Shown: positions 35,870 through 46,139, numbered from the stretch's first letter. The stretch: 64,000 bases of DNA from Enterococcus ratti (GCF_001886195.1 NZ_JXLB01000006.1:62001-126000), one strand, 5' to 3'. A program made the numbers and translations. Notes: a model not told the origin generated them from the letters alone.

Positions 35870-37168
35870 GTGGAAACAATTCAAATTATCGATTCGAAAA
35901 AGCATGTGGGAGAAACAGTGAAAATTGGCGCTTGGGTCGCAAATAAACGATCAAGTGGGAAAATTGCTTTTCTTCAATTAAGAGATGGCACAGCTTATTT
36001 TCAGGGAGTAGTTGTCAAAAATGAAGTACCAGAAGAAGTATTTCAGCTGGCTAAAAATCTCCATCAAGAAACATCTATTATTTTAACGGGAGAAATTCGT
36101 GAAGATAGCCGTTCAAAATTTGGCTATGAGATTGGCATCAAAACAATTGAAGTAGTCAGTGAAAGTCGTGATTATCCTATTACGCCAAAAGAACATGGGA
36201 CAGACTTTTTAATGGATCATCGTCATTTATGGCTGCGTTCTTCCAAACAGCATGCGATCATGCAAATTAGAAATGAAATCATTCGAGCAACCTATGAATT
36301 CTTTAATCATCATCATTTTGTTAAAATCGATCCACCTATTTTAACCGGTTCTGCACCGGAAGGAACAACCGATTTATTTGAAACAAATTATTTTGATCAA
36401 AAAGCGTATTTATCTCAAAGTGGACAGTTATACATGGAAGCTGCAGCGATGGCTTTTGGGAAAGTTTTTTCTTTTGGTCCGACATTTCGAGCGGAAAAAT
36501 CAAAAACGCGTCGTCATTTGATTGAATTTTGGATGATCGAACCTGAAATGGCATTTACCCATCAAGAAGAAAGTTTGAAAGTGCAAGAACAATACGTGGC
36601 TTTCTTAGTGCAAAATGTACTAGATCATTGCGGCTACGCATTAGATGTTTTAGGACGAGACAAAGAGGTATTAAAAAAATATACGAAGTTACCGTTTCCA
36701 CGTATTTCTTATGATGAAGCCATTGCATTGTTGAAGAAAAATGGATTTGATGATATTGAGTGGGGGGATGACTTTGGGTCCCCACACGAAACATTTATTG
36801 CGAATTCATTTGAACAACCTGTCTTTATTTTAAATTATCCAAAAGCAATTAAACCTTTTTATATGAAGCCACATCCTACACGTGAAGAGGTGGTCATTTG
36901 TGCAGATATGATTGCACCAGAAGGATATGGAGAAATCATTGGCGGAAGTGAACGAGCGACGGATTATGATTTCTTATTAGAGCAAATTCAAAATCACGGA
37001 TTAGATGAAAAAGAGTATTCTTGGTACCTTGATTTGCGTAAATACGGTTCAGTGCCTCATTCTGGCTTTGGACTGGGATTGGAACGAACAGTCACTTGGA
37101 TTGCCGGAATTGATCACGTCCGTGAAGCCATTCCATTTCCACGTTTATTAAATCGTATTTATCCATAA
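35870..37168 (+). CDS. asnS: Asparaginyl-tRNA synthetase
   Basis: GTG 35870 follows AAAGGAGAA. The 432-residue class IIb enzyme has an OB anticodon-binding domain ([23 protein letters not shown] region), motif 2 ([18 protein letters not shown]), and motif 3 ([14 protein letters not shown]). Length is normal for AsnRS and [14 protein letters not shown] distinguishes it from AspRS. It charges tRNA-Asn. No T-box leader is seen before it; it is cotranscribed with aspB. Confidence 0.95.
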   Translation: METIQIIDSKKHVGETVKIGAWVANKRSSGKIAFLQLRDGTAYFQGVVVKNEVPEEVFQLAKNLHQETSIILTGEIREDSRSKFGYEIGIKTIEVVSESRDYPITPKEHGTDFLMDHRHLWLRSSKQHAIMQIRNEIIRATYEFFNHHHFVKIDPPILTGSAPEGTTDLFETNYFDQKAYLSQSGQLYMEAAAMAFGKVFSFGPTFRAEKSKTRRHLIEFWMIEPEMAFTHQEESLKVQEQYVAFLVQNVLDHCGYALDVLGRDKEVLKKYTKLPFPRISYDEAIALLKKNGFDDIEWGDDFGSPHETFIANSFEQPVFILNYPKAIKPFYMKPHPTREEVVICADMIAPEGYGEIIGGSERATDYDFLLEQIQNHGLDEKEYSWYLDLRKYGSVPHSGFGLGLERTVTWIAGIDHVREAIPFPRLLNRIYP

Positions 37169-37203
37169 GATTAAAAACGTGCGTTGGCGTTACATTCAAA
37201 AGA

Positions 37204-37303
37204 AAAAAGACTCATAGCAGCTGTAGAGTCTCCAAAAATAAAGGAAGCTTTTTAGTTTCACTTTGTTGAATCACGGAGTCTATACTTGCTATGAGTTTTT
37301 TAC
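37204..37303. terminator. Long composite hairpin after asnS
   Basis: ACTCATAGCA (37210-37219) pairs with TGCTATGAGT (37287-37296), an inner GAGTCTCC pairs with GGAGTCTA-type sequence, and an A-run and T-run flank the structure. It can stop transcription from both the plus strand (asnS) and the minus strand (Mga-like gene). Confidence 0.7.
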
Positions 37304-38745
37304 TTATATTTTTGGAAGCGGTTTTTTCAACACTTCCAGCATTGATTTGAATGGAGAGTGTTGAAACAATTGATTTAAATCATGAATTTCACATTCAGAA
37401 GGATAGGCATCTAAAAGGATACTGTTCGTTGATCGATAAGCCGACATATTCGTGATACAGTAATCAAATGATAAGAACAACTGATGAGGTGATGTACAAT
37501 CAGAAAAGTCAAGCACCTCAAACGTTAATGACTCTTGAAATAAATTTTTGAGGAGCGAGACCAGTAGAGAATTATGTGCTTTGCTATAAGTAAAAAGAAG
37601 TCCCACCTTTTTCACTTGTTGCTTGTTGATGATTAAATTGGTTAAATAAGTGTCATGAATAAGTAATAAGTAGAGCAATTCGTAAAATAAAGAATCATCA
37701 TTTATCGCATTTCTGAAAGTAATCAACTCGTTTAGCAAGGATTGAGAAATATGTAAAGAAAAATTTCCATTGTGTTTAAAAAATTCAAATATAAATCGTT
37801 TTTTTTCATGATTTATCAAATAACTGATGCCTTCATAGCGTGCAAGTTTTGTATGAATCATAGGAGGAATCGTAAATTTTTTTGATTGACCAAATAATTC
37901 ATAAAGATGAGTGATTAAAGTAATTAATGCCTCTTTTTTTTGTTTCATTTTCGATGGAAGAATTGGATTTTTGAACGCTAAATAGCATTCTGTAAGTTTT
38001 TTTTGTATTTCATCAGAGTACGGAAGTTGAAACACTTCTTTAAACTGTGAATGATCAATGACAATCGAGTGTTTGTTAAACATAACGATTTTTTTGGTGT
38101 TTTTTATTTTTGGAAAATGAGCACTAAGCTTGATAATAACCCAAACACATTTTTTTAATTTCTGCTGCTGTTGTAAAACAGAAAAATTTGGAATGTCAGC
38201 AAATCCTTGTAAAATTTGTTCAATTAATTCTTGTTCTTTAGGAAGCATATATTCATTAAAAGAATAAAATTTTTCCGATAAGAACACTTCAAAGAATTGA
38301 CATAATTTATTGAAATTTCCAGTAAAACAAAAAGGAGAATCTGTGATGGAGAAACCATAATAACCTAAACCAGTAACTAACTGTTTTTTGATGTTTTGAA
38401 ATTTTGTTTTACTGAGATTAAAAGTTTGTACAATCTCTGATGTTGTTGTAAAAGGATGAAGAAAAATAAAATAAAGCAATTGCAAGTGAAGTGAATGCTG
38501 ATAAAAGTAATCATAGACTGTGCTGTAATTGAGATGATTATTTTTTTGTAAATACCATGTATTTTTTCGTTTGGTGGTCTGAAAAAAACTAGTTGCTTTT
38601 CTAACTCTTCGATTTGCTTCACAATTGTTTGTTTTGAAGTCCCTGTTTTTTCCTCTAATTGTTGAAGAGTGACTGATTTCATTTCTAAAAAAGTCTCTAA
38701 AATAATCAATTATGTTTGTAATTTTGTTGATAGTGATTCTTGCAT
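37304..38745 (-). pseudogene. Mga-like PRD regulator 1, broken by a stop codon and a frameshift
   Basis: The best start is ATG 38745-38743 (MQESLSTKLQT), but codon 12 is TAA (38712-38710) where CAA is expected. Downstream the frame shifts at an A-run on the plus strand (38582-38588): with one more base, the sequence continues as QTTKRKNTWYLQKNNHL-like protein aligned to the intact paralog at 40617. The C-terminal part (from MQLLYFIFLHPFTTT) is complete, including a PRD-like region and an EIIB-like end (VGLLFTYSKAHNSLL). Domain plan: N-terminal HTH (LEEKTGTSKQTIVKQIEELE), then Mga/AtxA-type core. It lies divergent from the secreted-protein gene at 39070. Confidence 0.85.
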
Positions 38746-39069
38746 TTAGTTATATCTCCCCTGTTTTTGTTATTTGTATCTAATAAAATTGTACTAGTGA
38801 AATTCTTTTTTTTATATTATTCTTTTATTTTTTTAGAAAAAATTTGAAAAATAAAAGAAATAATTTTTTTGACATCATTATTTGTCTGTTAAAAAGAATC
38901 TTAAAGAAAGTATGGAATGTTATTTTACTATTTAAAAAAAAACTAGTTCTTAAAATAATTTTTTCATGAAAACTACAGAAATTAGTCGAAATGATGTTTA
39001 AGTTAAGATAAATTAATGAATAGGCACCAAATTATACAAAAATTTTTAAATTAGGAGATGAAAATTATA
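38746..39069. other. Divergent promoter region of secreted-protein module 1
   Basis: About 320 bases, strongly AT-rich with many A and T runs. A TTTAAGTTAAGA motif at 38997-39008 has a near match at 42200-42211 in front of the second secreted-protein gene and could be part of a shared promoter or operator. No clear -35/-10 pair is visible. AGGAG at 39053-39057 serves the secreted-protein gene. Confidence 0.4.
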
Positions 39070-40260
39070 ATGAAACAAGTAATTTTAAGAAAAATTTTTG
39101 CAACAAGTGTTATCTGTATGTCATTAGGAGCTTCAGTAAGTGTATGTGCATCGGAATTGAATAGTCAGTCTTATGTTGCAACGAATCATTTAAGTAAAAA
39201 CGTTCAAGATCAATCGGTGATTAAAAATGGGGATTTTCATGCTGGCTTAGATTATTGGATTGTTTCTAATCCGAATGCGAATAACCCAGCACTTATTACA
39301 GAAAATAGCAAACGTTATGTTAAAGCGTCAAATGGGGAAAATATCCATCAATTTGTAGCGTTGAAGCCAAATACGAAATATCATTTTTCATATGAAGTAG
39401 CGTCAGGCGATGGTTTTCCAGCTAAAGTAGAGTTTGGTACGTTAAATCAAGGTGAAGCATTTAAGATGCTACAAGAAAACACGCATAGTAATAATGTGTG
39501 GGAAAAACATGAATTTACTTTTACTACGCCAGAGACAGAAAATACATACATTATTCGATTTTCATCTACGGGGAGCGGTTGGGCAACGTTTAGAAATATT
39601 GATATCCAATCAGCTGAAGTGCCAATTGAAGATACTTTGCTTCATGTGGGTGTAGAAAATAATCAAGCCTATATTTATTTAAATTTGACTAAAGAACAAT
39701 TTAACAGCAAGGAACGCTTCATCGTTTATCTCGATGGAAAATATTATTTTGAAACTTATGCTGGAACAGCTTATTATTCGAGTACAGAAAAAATTGACGA
39801 AGATTCTGTGAAAGCTTATCGGGATTTTAAAGGTAAAAAAGGAGAAAAAATTGAAGTTTACCGTGTATCTGGCATTCCAGGAGAAAGTGCAGAGAATAAA
39901 CAGTTGATTGAATCGCTTGTAGTCGATCAAGACTTAATGACAACGAATGATAAGTTAACGGATGCCGTAAAAGATATTCAAGTAATAGGAAAGAAAGCAA
40001 TTGTAACCCTTGATCAACAAATGTTTGAACAAAAAAATCGGTTGGTCATTAGTAAAAATGGTTCGTATCTCGCCGAAACTTATGCTGGAACAGCTTATTA
40101 TGCTTCTGCTAAAAAAGAAAATGGCGTCGTTCAATTGACTTACGACACCTCATTGCTTCCCGGAAACATACTTTCTGTTCAATTAGTTGGCGGTAAACCG
40201 GGAGATGTCATTTATTCAAATAGTTTTTCGCAAGTATTATCAACATTTGAAGTAAAATAA
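39070..40260 (+). CDS. Secreted carbohydrate-binding-type protein with two C-terminal repeats
   Basis: A start at ATG 39070 gives 396 residues; ATG 39058 sits against the AGGAG and is less likely. A signal peptide ends near SVCASE. Residues of about 40-190 form a jelly-roll-like module (IKNGDFHAGLDYWIVSNP, NIHQFVALKPNTKYHFSYEV, GWATFRNIDIQ) like CBM4/9-type modules of glycosidases. Two related beta modules follow, each with an ETYAGTAYY block (FIVYLDGKYYFETYAGTAYY and LVISKNGSYLAETYAGTAYY). No catalytic domain or cell-wall anchor is seen, so it should be a released binding protein or adhesin. The modules faintly recall mucin/carbohydrate-binding domains of enhancin-type proteases, low confidence. 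A 285-residue relative lies at 42307. Confidence 0.75.
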   Translation: MKQVILRKIFATSVICMSLGASVSVCASELNSQSYVATNHLSKNVQDQSVIKNGDFHAGLDYWIVSNPNANNPALITENSKRYVKASNGENIHQFVALKPNTKYHFSYEVASGDGFPAKVEFGTLNQGEAFKMLQENTHSNNVWEKHEFTFTTPETENTYIIRFSSTGSGWATFRNIDIQSAEVPIEDTLLHVGVENNQAYIYLNLTKEQFNSKERFIVYLDGKYYFETYAGTAYYSSTEKIDEDSVKAYRDFKGKKGEKIEVYRVSGIPGESAENKQLIESLVVDQDLMTTNDKLTDAVKDIQVIGKKAIVTLDQQMFEQKNRLVISKNGSYLAETYAGTAYYASAKKENGVVQLTYDTSLLPGNILSVQLVGGKPGDVIYSNSFSQVLSTFEVK

Positions 40261-40363
40261 ATTCTGTGATTGAAATGAACAATTTGCTTCATTTATTTCA
40301 GTTAAACGAACAAACTGTATTCTTTATATAGATTTTTAGAGTGTATTAAAATTAGCTTCAAGA

Positions 40364-40424
40364 AATAAGAAGAAATTGCCGAAAATGATCTTTCAAATTT
40401 TCGGTGAATTTCTTCTTATTTTTT
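40364..40424. terminator. Strong bidirectional terminator between module 1 and regulator 2
   Basis: AATAAGAAGAAATT-GCCGAAAAT pairs with ATTTTCGGTGAATTTCTTCTTATT around 40364-40420, followed by a T-run. It separates the two converging genes. Confidence 0.8.
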
Positions 40425-40616
40425 CAAAGAATTTATTTTACTAATTTGATGTAAATTTAATAAATAGAGTTGGACTGGTTTTCATTTTGTTTTAAGAGAG
40501 TCGTGAGTTTGAGTTTACTGAAGACATGAATGTAATGGAGGAAATCAATGACCAATGTTTATTAGTTTTTGTGCCGATTTATTAAACGCTTTCATTAGAA
40601 GTTTTTTTAAAATCTT

Positions 40617-42020
40617 TCAATGAATGAAACTAGAAGATTGAAATAATTGAGTTAAATAATAAATTTCTTGGTCTGAAGGATAGATGTCTAAAAGAAGACA
40701 GCGATTTTGTTTGAATGTAAGTGTAGGGAGATTCGTAAGACAATAATCATAGGCGTCCAATGCTAGACTGCTTGGCGTTGTCTGTTGATAATCCAGCACT
40801 TCAACTGACAGATTTTTAAACGTTTTTTGGAGAAATGTCGCTAGGATGTTGCTGTATGCTTTACCGTAAGTAAAAAGAAGAGCGACTTTTTGTTTCTGCT
40901 GATTTTGAATAAGCAATTGTGTTAAATTGGGATCATAGATAAATAATAAATAAAGTAATTCGTAAAACAGTGGACGATTGTTGAGACGTTTTTTAAGTAT
41001 ACTTAATTCTTCTAGCAATGCCTTGGAAATATTTAATGGAAAATTGCTATTTTGTTTAAAAAATTTAAGAATGAAACGTTTTTTTGCTGGGCTCAATAAG
41101 TAACTTCTTCCTTCATATAAGGCAAGTTTTAGATCAATGATAGGAGGAATTTTTATGTCTTGCGATTCTCCAAATAATTGATAAATTCGAACAGAAAAAG
41201 CCCGTAAAGCCTCTTTTTTTTGCTTCATTTTTGATGAAAGGATTGGTTTTTTTAATGTTGAATATAATTCTGCAAGTTTCATCTGCACTAAACCCGTGTA
41301 GGATACATTAAACACGTTTTTAAAATATTCATAGTTTACAATGATCTGACAATTCTCAGAATTAAAAGGCATTGTAGCGTTTATTAATTTTGGAAAATGA
41401 GCACTCAGTTTAATGATGACCCAAATCCAGCTTTTCACTTGTTGCTGATTAGGAAATATTAGTGGTAAACTGGTAAAGCTTTGCAAAATTTGTTCAATGA
41501 GTACTTGTTCTTTTGGAAGAATATATTCATCGACAAAATAATATTTTTCGGAAAGAAAAAGAATAAAAAATCGACATAATTTGTTAAAATCGCCAGTAAA
41601 GCAAAAAGGTGAATTTGAAATAGAAATATCGTAAAGACGTAGAGCATTGATCAATTGCTTTTTTATATTCCGAAATTTTGAATAGCTCAAATCAAAAGTT
41701 TGTAAAATATTTACTGTTGTTGTAAAAGGATGAAGAAAAATATATTCGATTAGCTGCAATTGAATCGCATGTTGATAGAAATAGTTATAGACGATTTGGT
41801 GATTGATACGCATTTTACTTTGTAAATACCATTTGCTGTGTTGCTTTTTTACTTGAAAAAACGTTGTATGATTTTCTAATTCTTTTATCCATTTGATAAT
41901 GGTTTGTTTTGTAGCGCCAGTTTTTTTTTCAAGTTGTTGTAGCATCACTTGTTGTTCTTCTATAAAAGTCTCTAAAATGGTTAATTGGACTTGCTGCTTC
42001 ATTGTTAAAATATCTTTCAT
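40617..42020 (-). CDS. Mga-like PRD transcription regulator 2 (intact)
   Basis: A 467-residue protein from ATG 42020, with AAGGAGA upstream. The N-terminus carries an HTH (QQLEKKTGATKQTIIKWIKELE), followed by a second winged-helix segment (ILQTFDLSYSKFRNIKKQ), a helical PRD-like middle, and an EIIB-like fold at the end (KVALLFTYGKAYSNILATFL). The layout matches the Mga/AtxA family, in which PTS-dependent histidine phosphorylation links sugar status to virulence-gene control. It is the intact paralog of the broken regulator at 37304-38745. It is divergent from the secreted-protein gene at 42307, which is the likely target; autoregulation is also likely. Confidence 0.82.
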   Translation of the reverse strand: MKDILTMKQQVQLTILETFIEEQQVMLQQLEKKTGATKQTIIKWIKELENHTTFFQVKKQHSKWYLQSKMRINHQIVYNYFYQHAIQLQLIEYIFLHPFTTTVNILQTFDLSYSKFRNIKKQLINALRLYDISISNSPFCFTGDFNKLCRFFILFLSEKYYFVDEYILPKEQVLIEQILQSFTSLPLIFPNQQQVKSWIWVIIKLSAHFPKLINATMPFNSENCQIIVNYEYFKNVFNVSYTGLVQMKLAELYSTLKKPILSSKMKQKKEALRAFSVRIYQLFGESQDIKIPPIIDLKLALYEGRSYLLSPAKKRFILKFFKQNSNFPLNISKALLEELSILKKRLNNRPLFYELLYLLFIYDPNLTQLLIQNQQKQKVALLFTYGKAYSNILATFLQKTFKNLSVEVLDYQQTTPSSLALDAYDYCLTNLPTLTFKQNRCLLLDIYPSDQEIYYLTQLFQSSSFIH

Positions 42021-42306
42021 AAATGCTCTCCTTTTTTATTATGAAGTTTTATATAAAAAATTTAAAAAAATATTACATTTTTTTAAAAAATAAATAAAAT
42101 GTAATGGATTTTTTCTATTTTATATAGTATAACCGAAATAATGGTTAATTAAATATATTAAAATAATATAAGATGAGTTTTTTTAAATAAGAAATCACAT
42201 TTAAATTAAGACATTTATGAAAAAGTAAGGGGATTCATATAAAGAAATATTCCTATACGCTAAACTAATGATGTAGCATAAAAAAAGTATAACGGGAGAG
42301 GATAAA

Positions 42307-43164
42307 ATGAAACGAATTACTTTAGGAAAATGGGTTACAGTAAGTATAGTATATATGTTTTTAGGAACTTCAGTAAATGTAGGTGCAATAGAAATAATGA
42401 ATCAAACAGATGTGTTAAATAATCTTGTGAATCCGCATGTCTTCAAAGAACCAATAATTAAAAATGGTGATTTTAGTTCAGGATTAGATTATTGGATTGT
42501 TTCAAATCCTGGATCTAATAATCCAAAGCTAATAACTGAAGATGGGGAACGCTATGTAAAATCAACTGATGGGGAAAGTATTCATCAAATTTTGAAGTTA
42601 AAACCAAATACCCAATATATTTTTTCGTATGAAGTAGCTGCAAGTGCAATTTATCCAGGAAAAGTTGAACTAGGTACATTAAATTATGGAGAATTATTCC
42701 ATCCATTAAAAGAAGTTTTTCATAATAATGAATATGGCTGGGAAAAATATGTATTTACTTTTAGTACGCATCAAATAGAAGATACCTATGCTATTCGTTT
42801 TGCTTCTACAGGATTTGGTTGGGCTACTTTTAAAAATATTGATGCTCAAAAAAATACGTTACTTTCTGTTGGTGTAAAAGACCAACAACCTTTAGTCTAT
42901 TTAAATTTAAGCAAGGAACAATTTTACAGCAAAGAACGATTTATCGTTTATGTAGATGGTCAATATTGGTTTGAAACTTATAGTGGACATGCTTATTATG
43001 CTGCAAAAAAATCAGAGGAAGAAGATAGAATTAGAGTATATAAAGCTTTTGATGGCAAACAAGGAAGTAAAATTGAAGTTTACACTGCATCTGGAATACC
43101 GGGCGATTTTGTAACTGATCCAAAACTGTTGGAAACTTATATAGTAGAAAAAGATTTAGTGTAA
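42307..43164 (+). CDS. Secreted carbohydrate-binding-type protein, single-repeat paralog
   Basis: ATG 42307 follows GGGAGAGG by about five bases. The 285-residue product has a signal peptide (WVTVSIVYMFLGTSVNVGA), then the same jelly-roll-like module as the 39070 product (IIKNGDFSSGLDYWIVSNP, GWATFKNIDAQ) and one beta repeat (FIVYVDGQYWFETYSGHAYY). It lacks the second repeat of its paralog, so the pair arose by duplication with loss or gain of a repeat. No catalytic residues or anchor are visible. It may bind host or environmental glycans. Control by the divergent Mga-like gene is inferred from position only. Confidence 0.73.
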   Translation: MKRITLGKWVTVSIVYMFLGTSVNVGAIEIMNQTDVLNNLVNPHVFKEPIIKNGDFSSGLDYWIVSNPGSNNPKLITEDGERYVKSTDGESIHQILKLKPNTQYIFSYEVAASAIYPGKVELGTLNYGELFHPLKEVFHNNEYGWEKYVFTFSTHQIEDTYAIRFASTGFGWATFKNIDAQKNTLLSVGVKDQQPLVYLNLSKEQFYSKERFIVYVDGQYWFETYSGHAYYAAKKSEEEDRIRVYKAFDGKQGSKIEVYTASGIPGDFVTDPKLLETYIVEKDLV

Positions 43165-43654
43165 CTCTTATTAAGAAATTACCTCCATAAGCAATTGAAA
43201 GAATGCAAGTAAAAACAAGCAAAAATTAGATGATTTTAGGATTAATGAATGGACATGGGTAATCTTACCAAGAGAGCGATTCTTAAAGTTTGTTTAAATA
43301 GATTTTTATAATTGTTCGTCTGTGCTAGAGATAAAGGAGAAAAGTATCATGGTAGAGTTAGATAAAGGAAAAAGTACTGCATCAAACTGATTGTTTGAGA
43401 GGGAAGGAACTAATTTTTAGATTAATTTGTATGGAACCATAAAAAGAGTATACTTAGTGCAAAAATAAACCGAATGGTCTGGAAATAATGTAGTATGTTT
43501 TCAAGGCTATTTGGTTTATTGGCGTATCCTACTGCTTTTTTTTTTAAAAAGCAGTCTCTTTTGAAAAGATTAGAGGCTTAATACATAGAAAAATGAATTG
43601 ACTATTTCTAGAGAATCATTTTCTTTCACGATGAGATGTTTACTGTTATAAGTG
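43165..43654. other. Intergenic region between the secreted-protein gene and the Cd/Zn ATPase
   Basis: About 490 bases with no gene. It contains two hairpins: AATAAACCGAA with TTTGGTTTATT (43463-43520 area) and ACTGCTTTTT with AAAAAGCAGT (43531-43555). These probably end the upstream transcript. Confidence 0.5.
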
Positions 43655-43706
43655 TTGACACATGATCATTTATTCATATATAATAACTTATGAATAATTG
43701 TTCATA
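43655..43706 (+). promoter_or_regulatory. Strong promoter with ArsR/SmtB-type operator before the metal ATPase
   Basis: TTGACA (43655-43660) and TATAAT (43679-43684) are 18 bases apart. Just downstream the inverted repeat TATGAA-N6-TTCATA (43689-43706) covers the likely transcription start. ArsR/SmtB repressors such as CadC and CzrA use palindromes of this type, but no such repressor gene is next to it. Confidence 0.7.
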
Positions 43707-43729
43707 TGTTTAAGTAGGGAGTGAGAAAG

Positions 43730-45802
43730 ATGAAAAGTTATCATTTGATTGGATTGGACTGTGCGAATTGTGCCATGAAAATCGAAAAAAAAATTAATGA
43801 AATTAAAGGTATAAAACAGGTAAATGTGAATTTTGCGACTGGTAAGTTAACCATCGAAATTGATGAAAAAAATAGCTTAGCAATTGAAAAAGAAGTAATG
43901 AAAGCCATTAATGAGGTAGAACCGGAAGTAAAAGTCACAGAAATAAAAAAAGAGAGAAACCATTTATCAGAAGAAAAGGAAGATGGAAAAGAAGAACTTG
44001 TTCGAATCGTTTTTTCGACAATTGGCTTGATGGTATTGTTTATAGGAGAACCAGTTGAGCCTATTCGTTTTATAGGATTTTTGCTAATTTATTTATTAAT
44101 TGGTTTTGATGTGATCAAGCGAGCAGGACTAAATATCATAAAAGGGCAATTATTTGATGAAAATTTTTTAATGGCAGTTGCAACGATTGGAGCGATGGTG
44201 ATTGGTGAGTATCCAGAGGCAGTTGCAGTTATGTTATTTTATCAAGTAGGAGAATATTTCCAAAGTTTTGCTGTTAAACAATCACGAAAATCTATTCGAG
44301 CCTTAATGGAAATTCGTCCAGAAGTTGCTCATGTAGAAACAAAAGAGGGGATTGTAACGACACAACCAGAAAATGTGGCAATTGGCGAACGAGTATTGGT
44401 TAAACCCGGTGAACGTGTTCCTTTAGATGGCAAAGTAATAACAGGCCAATCATTAGTTGATACGTCTGCTTTAACTGGAGAATCTGTTCCCAAGGAGGTG
44501 ATTGCAGGCGAAACTGTATTAAGTGGTTTTATCAATAAAACGCAACCCTTATTAATAAAAGTAGAAAAAAACTATGAAAATTCAACCGTTAGTAAATTGC
44601 TCGAATTGGTAGAAAATGCAAGTAATAAAAAGGCGCCGGCAGAAAACTTTATTACAAAATTTGCTCGCTATTATACACCAGTTGTGGTGGGTTTAGCTGT
44701 TTTACTGGCGATTGTTCCGCCATTGATTTTGTCAAATAAAGAATTTTATGACTGGATCTATCGTGCGTTGACTTTTTTAGTGATTTCCTGTCCTTGTGCG
44801 TTAGTGATTTCTGTGCCGCTTAGTTTTTTTGCTGGAATCGGCGGGGCAAGTAAAATAGGCGTATTAGTAAAAGGTGGCAATTACCTTGAGCAATTAGCCC
44901 ATACGGATACGTTTGTATTTGATAAAACAGGTACATTAACAAAAGGCGATTTTTCAGTTCAAAAAGTTGAAACAGCAATGGATGAGTCACAATTTATGCA
45001 ATATGTAGCAAGTGTTGAACAGTTTTCAACTCATCCGATTGCTCAAGCTATTTTAGCTGCCTATAAAGGACCGCTGTTGTCGAGTGATCAAACAGAAGAA
45101 ATTTTAGGAGAAGGCATTCGATCTACTATAGATAATCAAAGGATTTTAGTTGGTAACTCTAAGCTTTTGACACGTTATCATATTGATTTTCCTATAAATA
45201 CCGCAATGGGTACCTTGATTTATGTAGCGATTGATGAGAAGTATGTAGGCTGTTTGATTATTGCTGACACATTAAAAAATGATGCAAAAGAAGCGTTGAA
45301 AAAACTTAAAAAAGTGGGTATCAAACAAACTATGATGCTTACAGGAGATGCAAAAGAAGTTGCTGCACATATTGGAAAAGAACTTGCAATGAATAAAGTA
45401 TATAGTGAACTTTTGCCTCAAGATAAAGTGACTAAATTGGAGCAGCTGATGGATCATGCAAAAGTAGCGTTTGTTGGTGATGGCATTAATGACGCGCCTG
45501 TATTAGCCAGAGCAGATGTAGGAATTGCGATGGGCGGTTTAGGTAGCGATGCGGCAATTGATGCTGCAGATGTAGTCATTATGAATGATGAACCTTCAAA
45601 AATTGCTGAAGCTATTCGTTTGTCAAGAAAAACCCTAAAAATCGTTAAACAAAATATTATTTTTGCCATTGGAATAAAGATTCTTGTGCTAGTTTTGGGA
45701 GCGTTTGGTATTGCTTCTATGGGAGATGCCGTGTTTGCAGATGTAGGTGTAACCGTGCTGGCTGTACTAAATGCAATGAGATGCTTACAGGTAGAAAGGT
45801 AA
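43730..45802 (+). CDS. Cd2+/Zn2+-type P1B ATPase
   Basis: ATG 43730 follows AGGGAG; 690 residues. An N-terminal heavy-metal domain carries GLDCANC. The core has SGESVP-like TGES (ALTGESVPKE), CPC near residue 353 (ISCPCALVISVP), the phosphorylated aspartate in FDKTGTLTKG near 398, the HP motif in STHPIAQA, and GDGINDAPVLARADVGIAMG. Lys in the last helices (GIKILVLVLGAFG) and the missing CopA-type motifs place it in the Zn/Cd/Pb group rather than copper. It exports toxic divalent ions. No regulator gene is adjacent, but its promoter carries an ArsR-type operator. Confidence 0.9.
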   Translation: MKSYHLIGLDCANCAMKIEKKINEIKGIKQVNVNFATGKLTIEIDEKNSLAIEKEVMKAINEVEPEVKVTEIKKERNHLSEEKEDGKEELVRIVFSTIGLMVLFIGEPVEPIRFIGFLLIYLLIGFDVIKRAGLNIIKGQLFDENFLMAVATIGAMVIGEYPEAVAVMLFYQVGEYFQSFAVKQSRKSIRALMEIRPEVAHVETKEGIVTTQPENVAIGERVLVKPGERVPLDGKVITGQSLVDTSALTGESVPKEVIAGETVLSGFINKTQPLLIKVEKNYENSTVSKLLELVENASNKKAPAENFITKFARYYTPVVVGLAVLLAIVPPLILSNKEFYDWIYRALTFLVISCPCALVISVPLSFFAGIGGASKIGVLVKGGNYLEQLAHTDTFVFDKTGTLTKGDFSVQKVETAMDESQFMQYVASVEQFSTHPIAQAILAAYKGPLLSSDQTEEILGEGIRSTIDNQRILVGNSKLLTRYHIDFPINTAMGTLIYVAIDEKYVGCLIIADTLKNDAKEALKKLKKVGIKQTMMLTGDAKEVAAHIGKELAMNKVYSELLPQDKVTKLEQLMDHAKVAFVGDGINDAPVLARADVGIAMGGLGSDAAIDAADVVIMNDEPSKIAEAIRLSRKTLKIVKQNIIFAIGIKILVLVLGAFGIASMGDAVFADVGVTVLAVLNAMRCLQVER

Positions 45803-45884
45803 TTTTTGACTATTGCTTTATATTTATTGATAGGAGACCATCAGTAAATGTATCATTAAAATGAACAAAGTGTGCGAATCACAA

Positions 45885-45929
45885 AAAAAGTTTTCATTTA
45901 TTCAATAAACGAATAAATGAAAACTTTTT
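45885..45929. terminator. Strong terminator after the Cd/Zn ATPase
   Basis: A perfect 19-base stem: AAAAAGTTTTCATTTATTC (45885-45903) with GAATAAATGAAAACTTTTT (45911-45929) over a seven-base loop. Confidence 0.85.
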
Positions 45930-46139
45930 GTCTTAGGAGTCTCAAAGACAATGAAGTTTACAGTTTTTTTTGTTTCCAATATATTTACATTAAATGAACT
46001 TTCAGTGTTAATTGCTATGGTGTAAAAATATGAAAATATTTTTTTCTTTTACATCCAATGACCTTCTGATAGAAATGGCAAAAAAATGTAAAAACAATGT
46101 GTATTGAGTAAAAATATCCACAATTAAAATAACGAACTA

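Noticed and set aside
36555-36794. Minus-strand frame inside asnS
   Set aside because: Shadow of a conserved synthetase gene.
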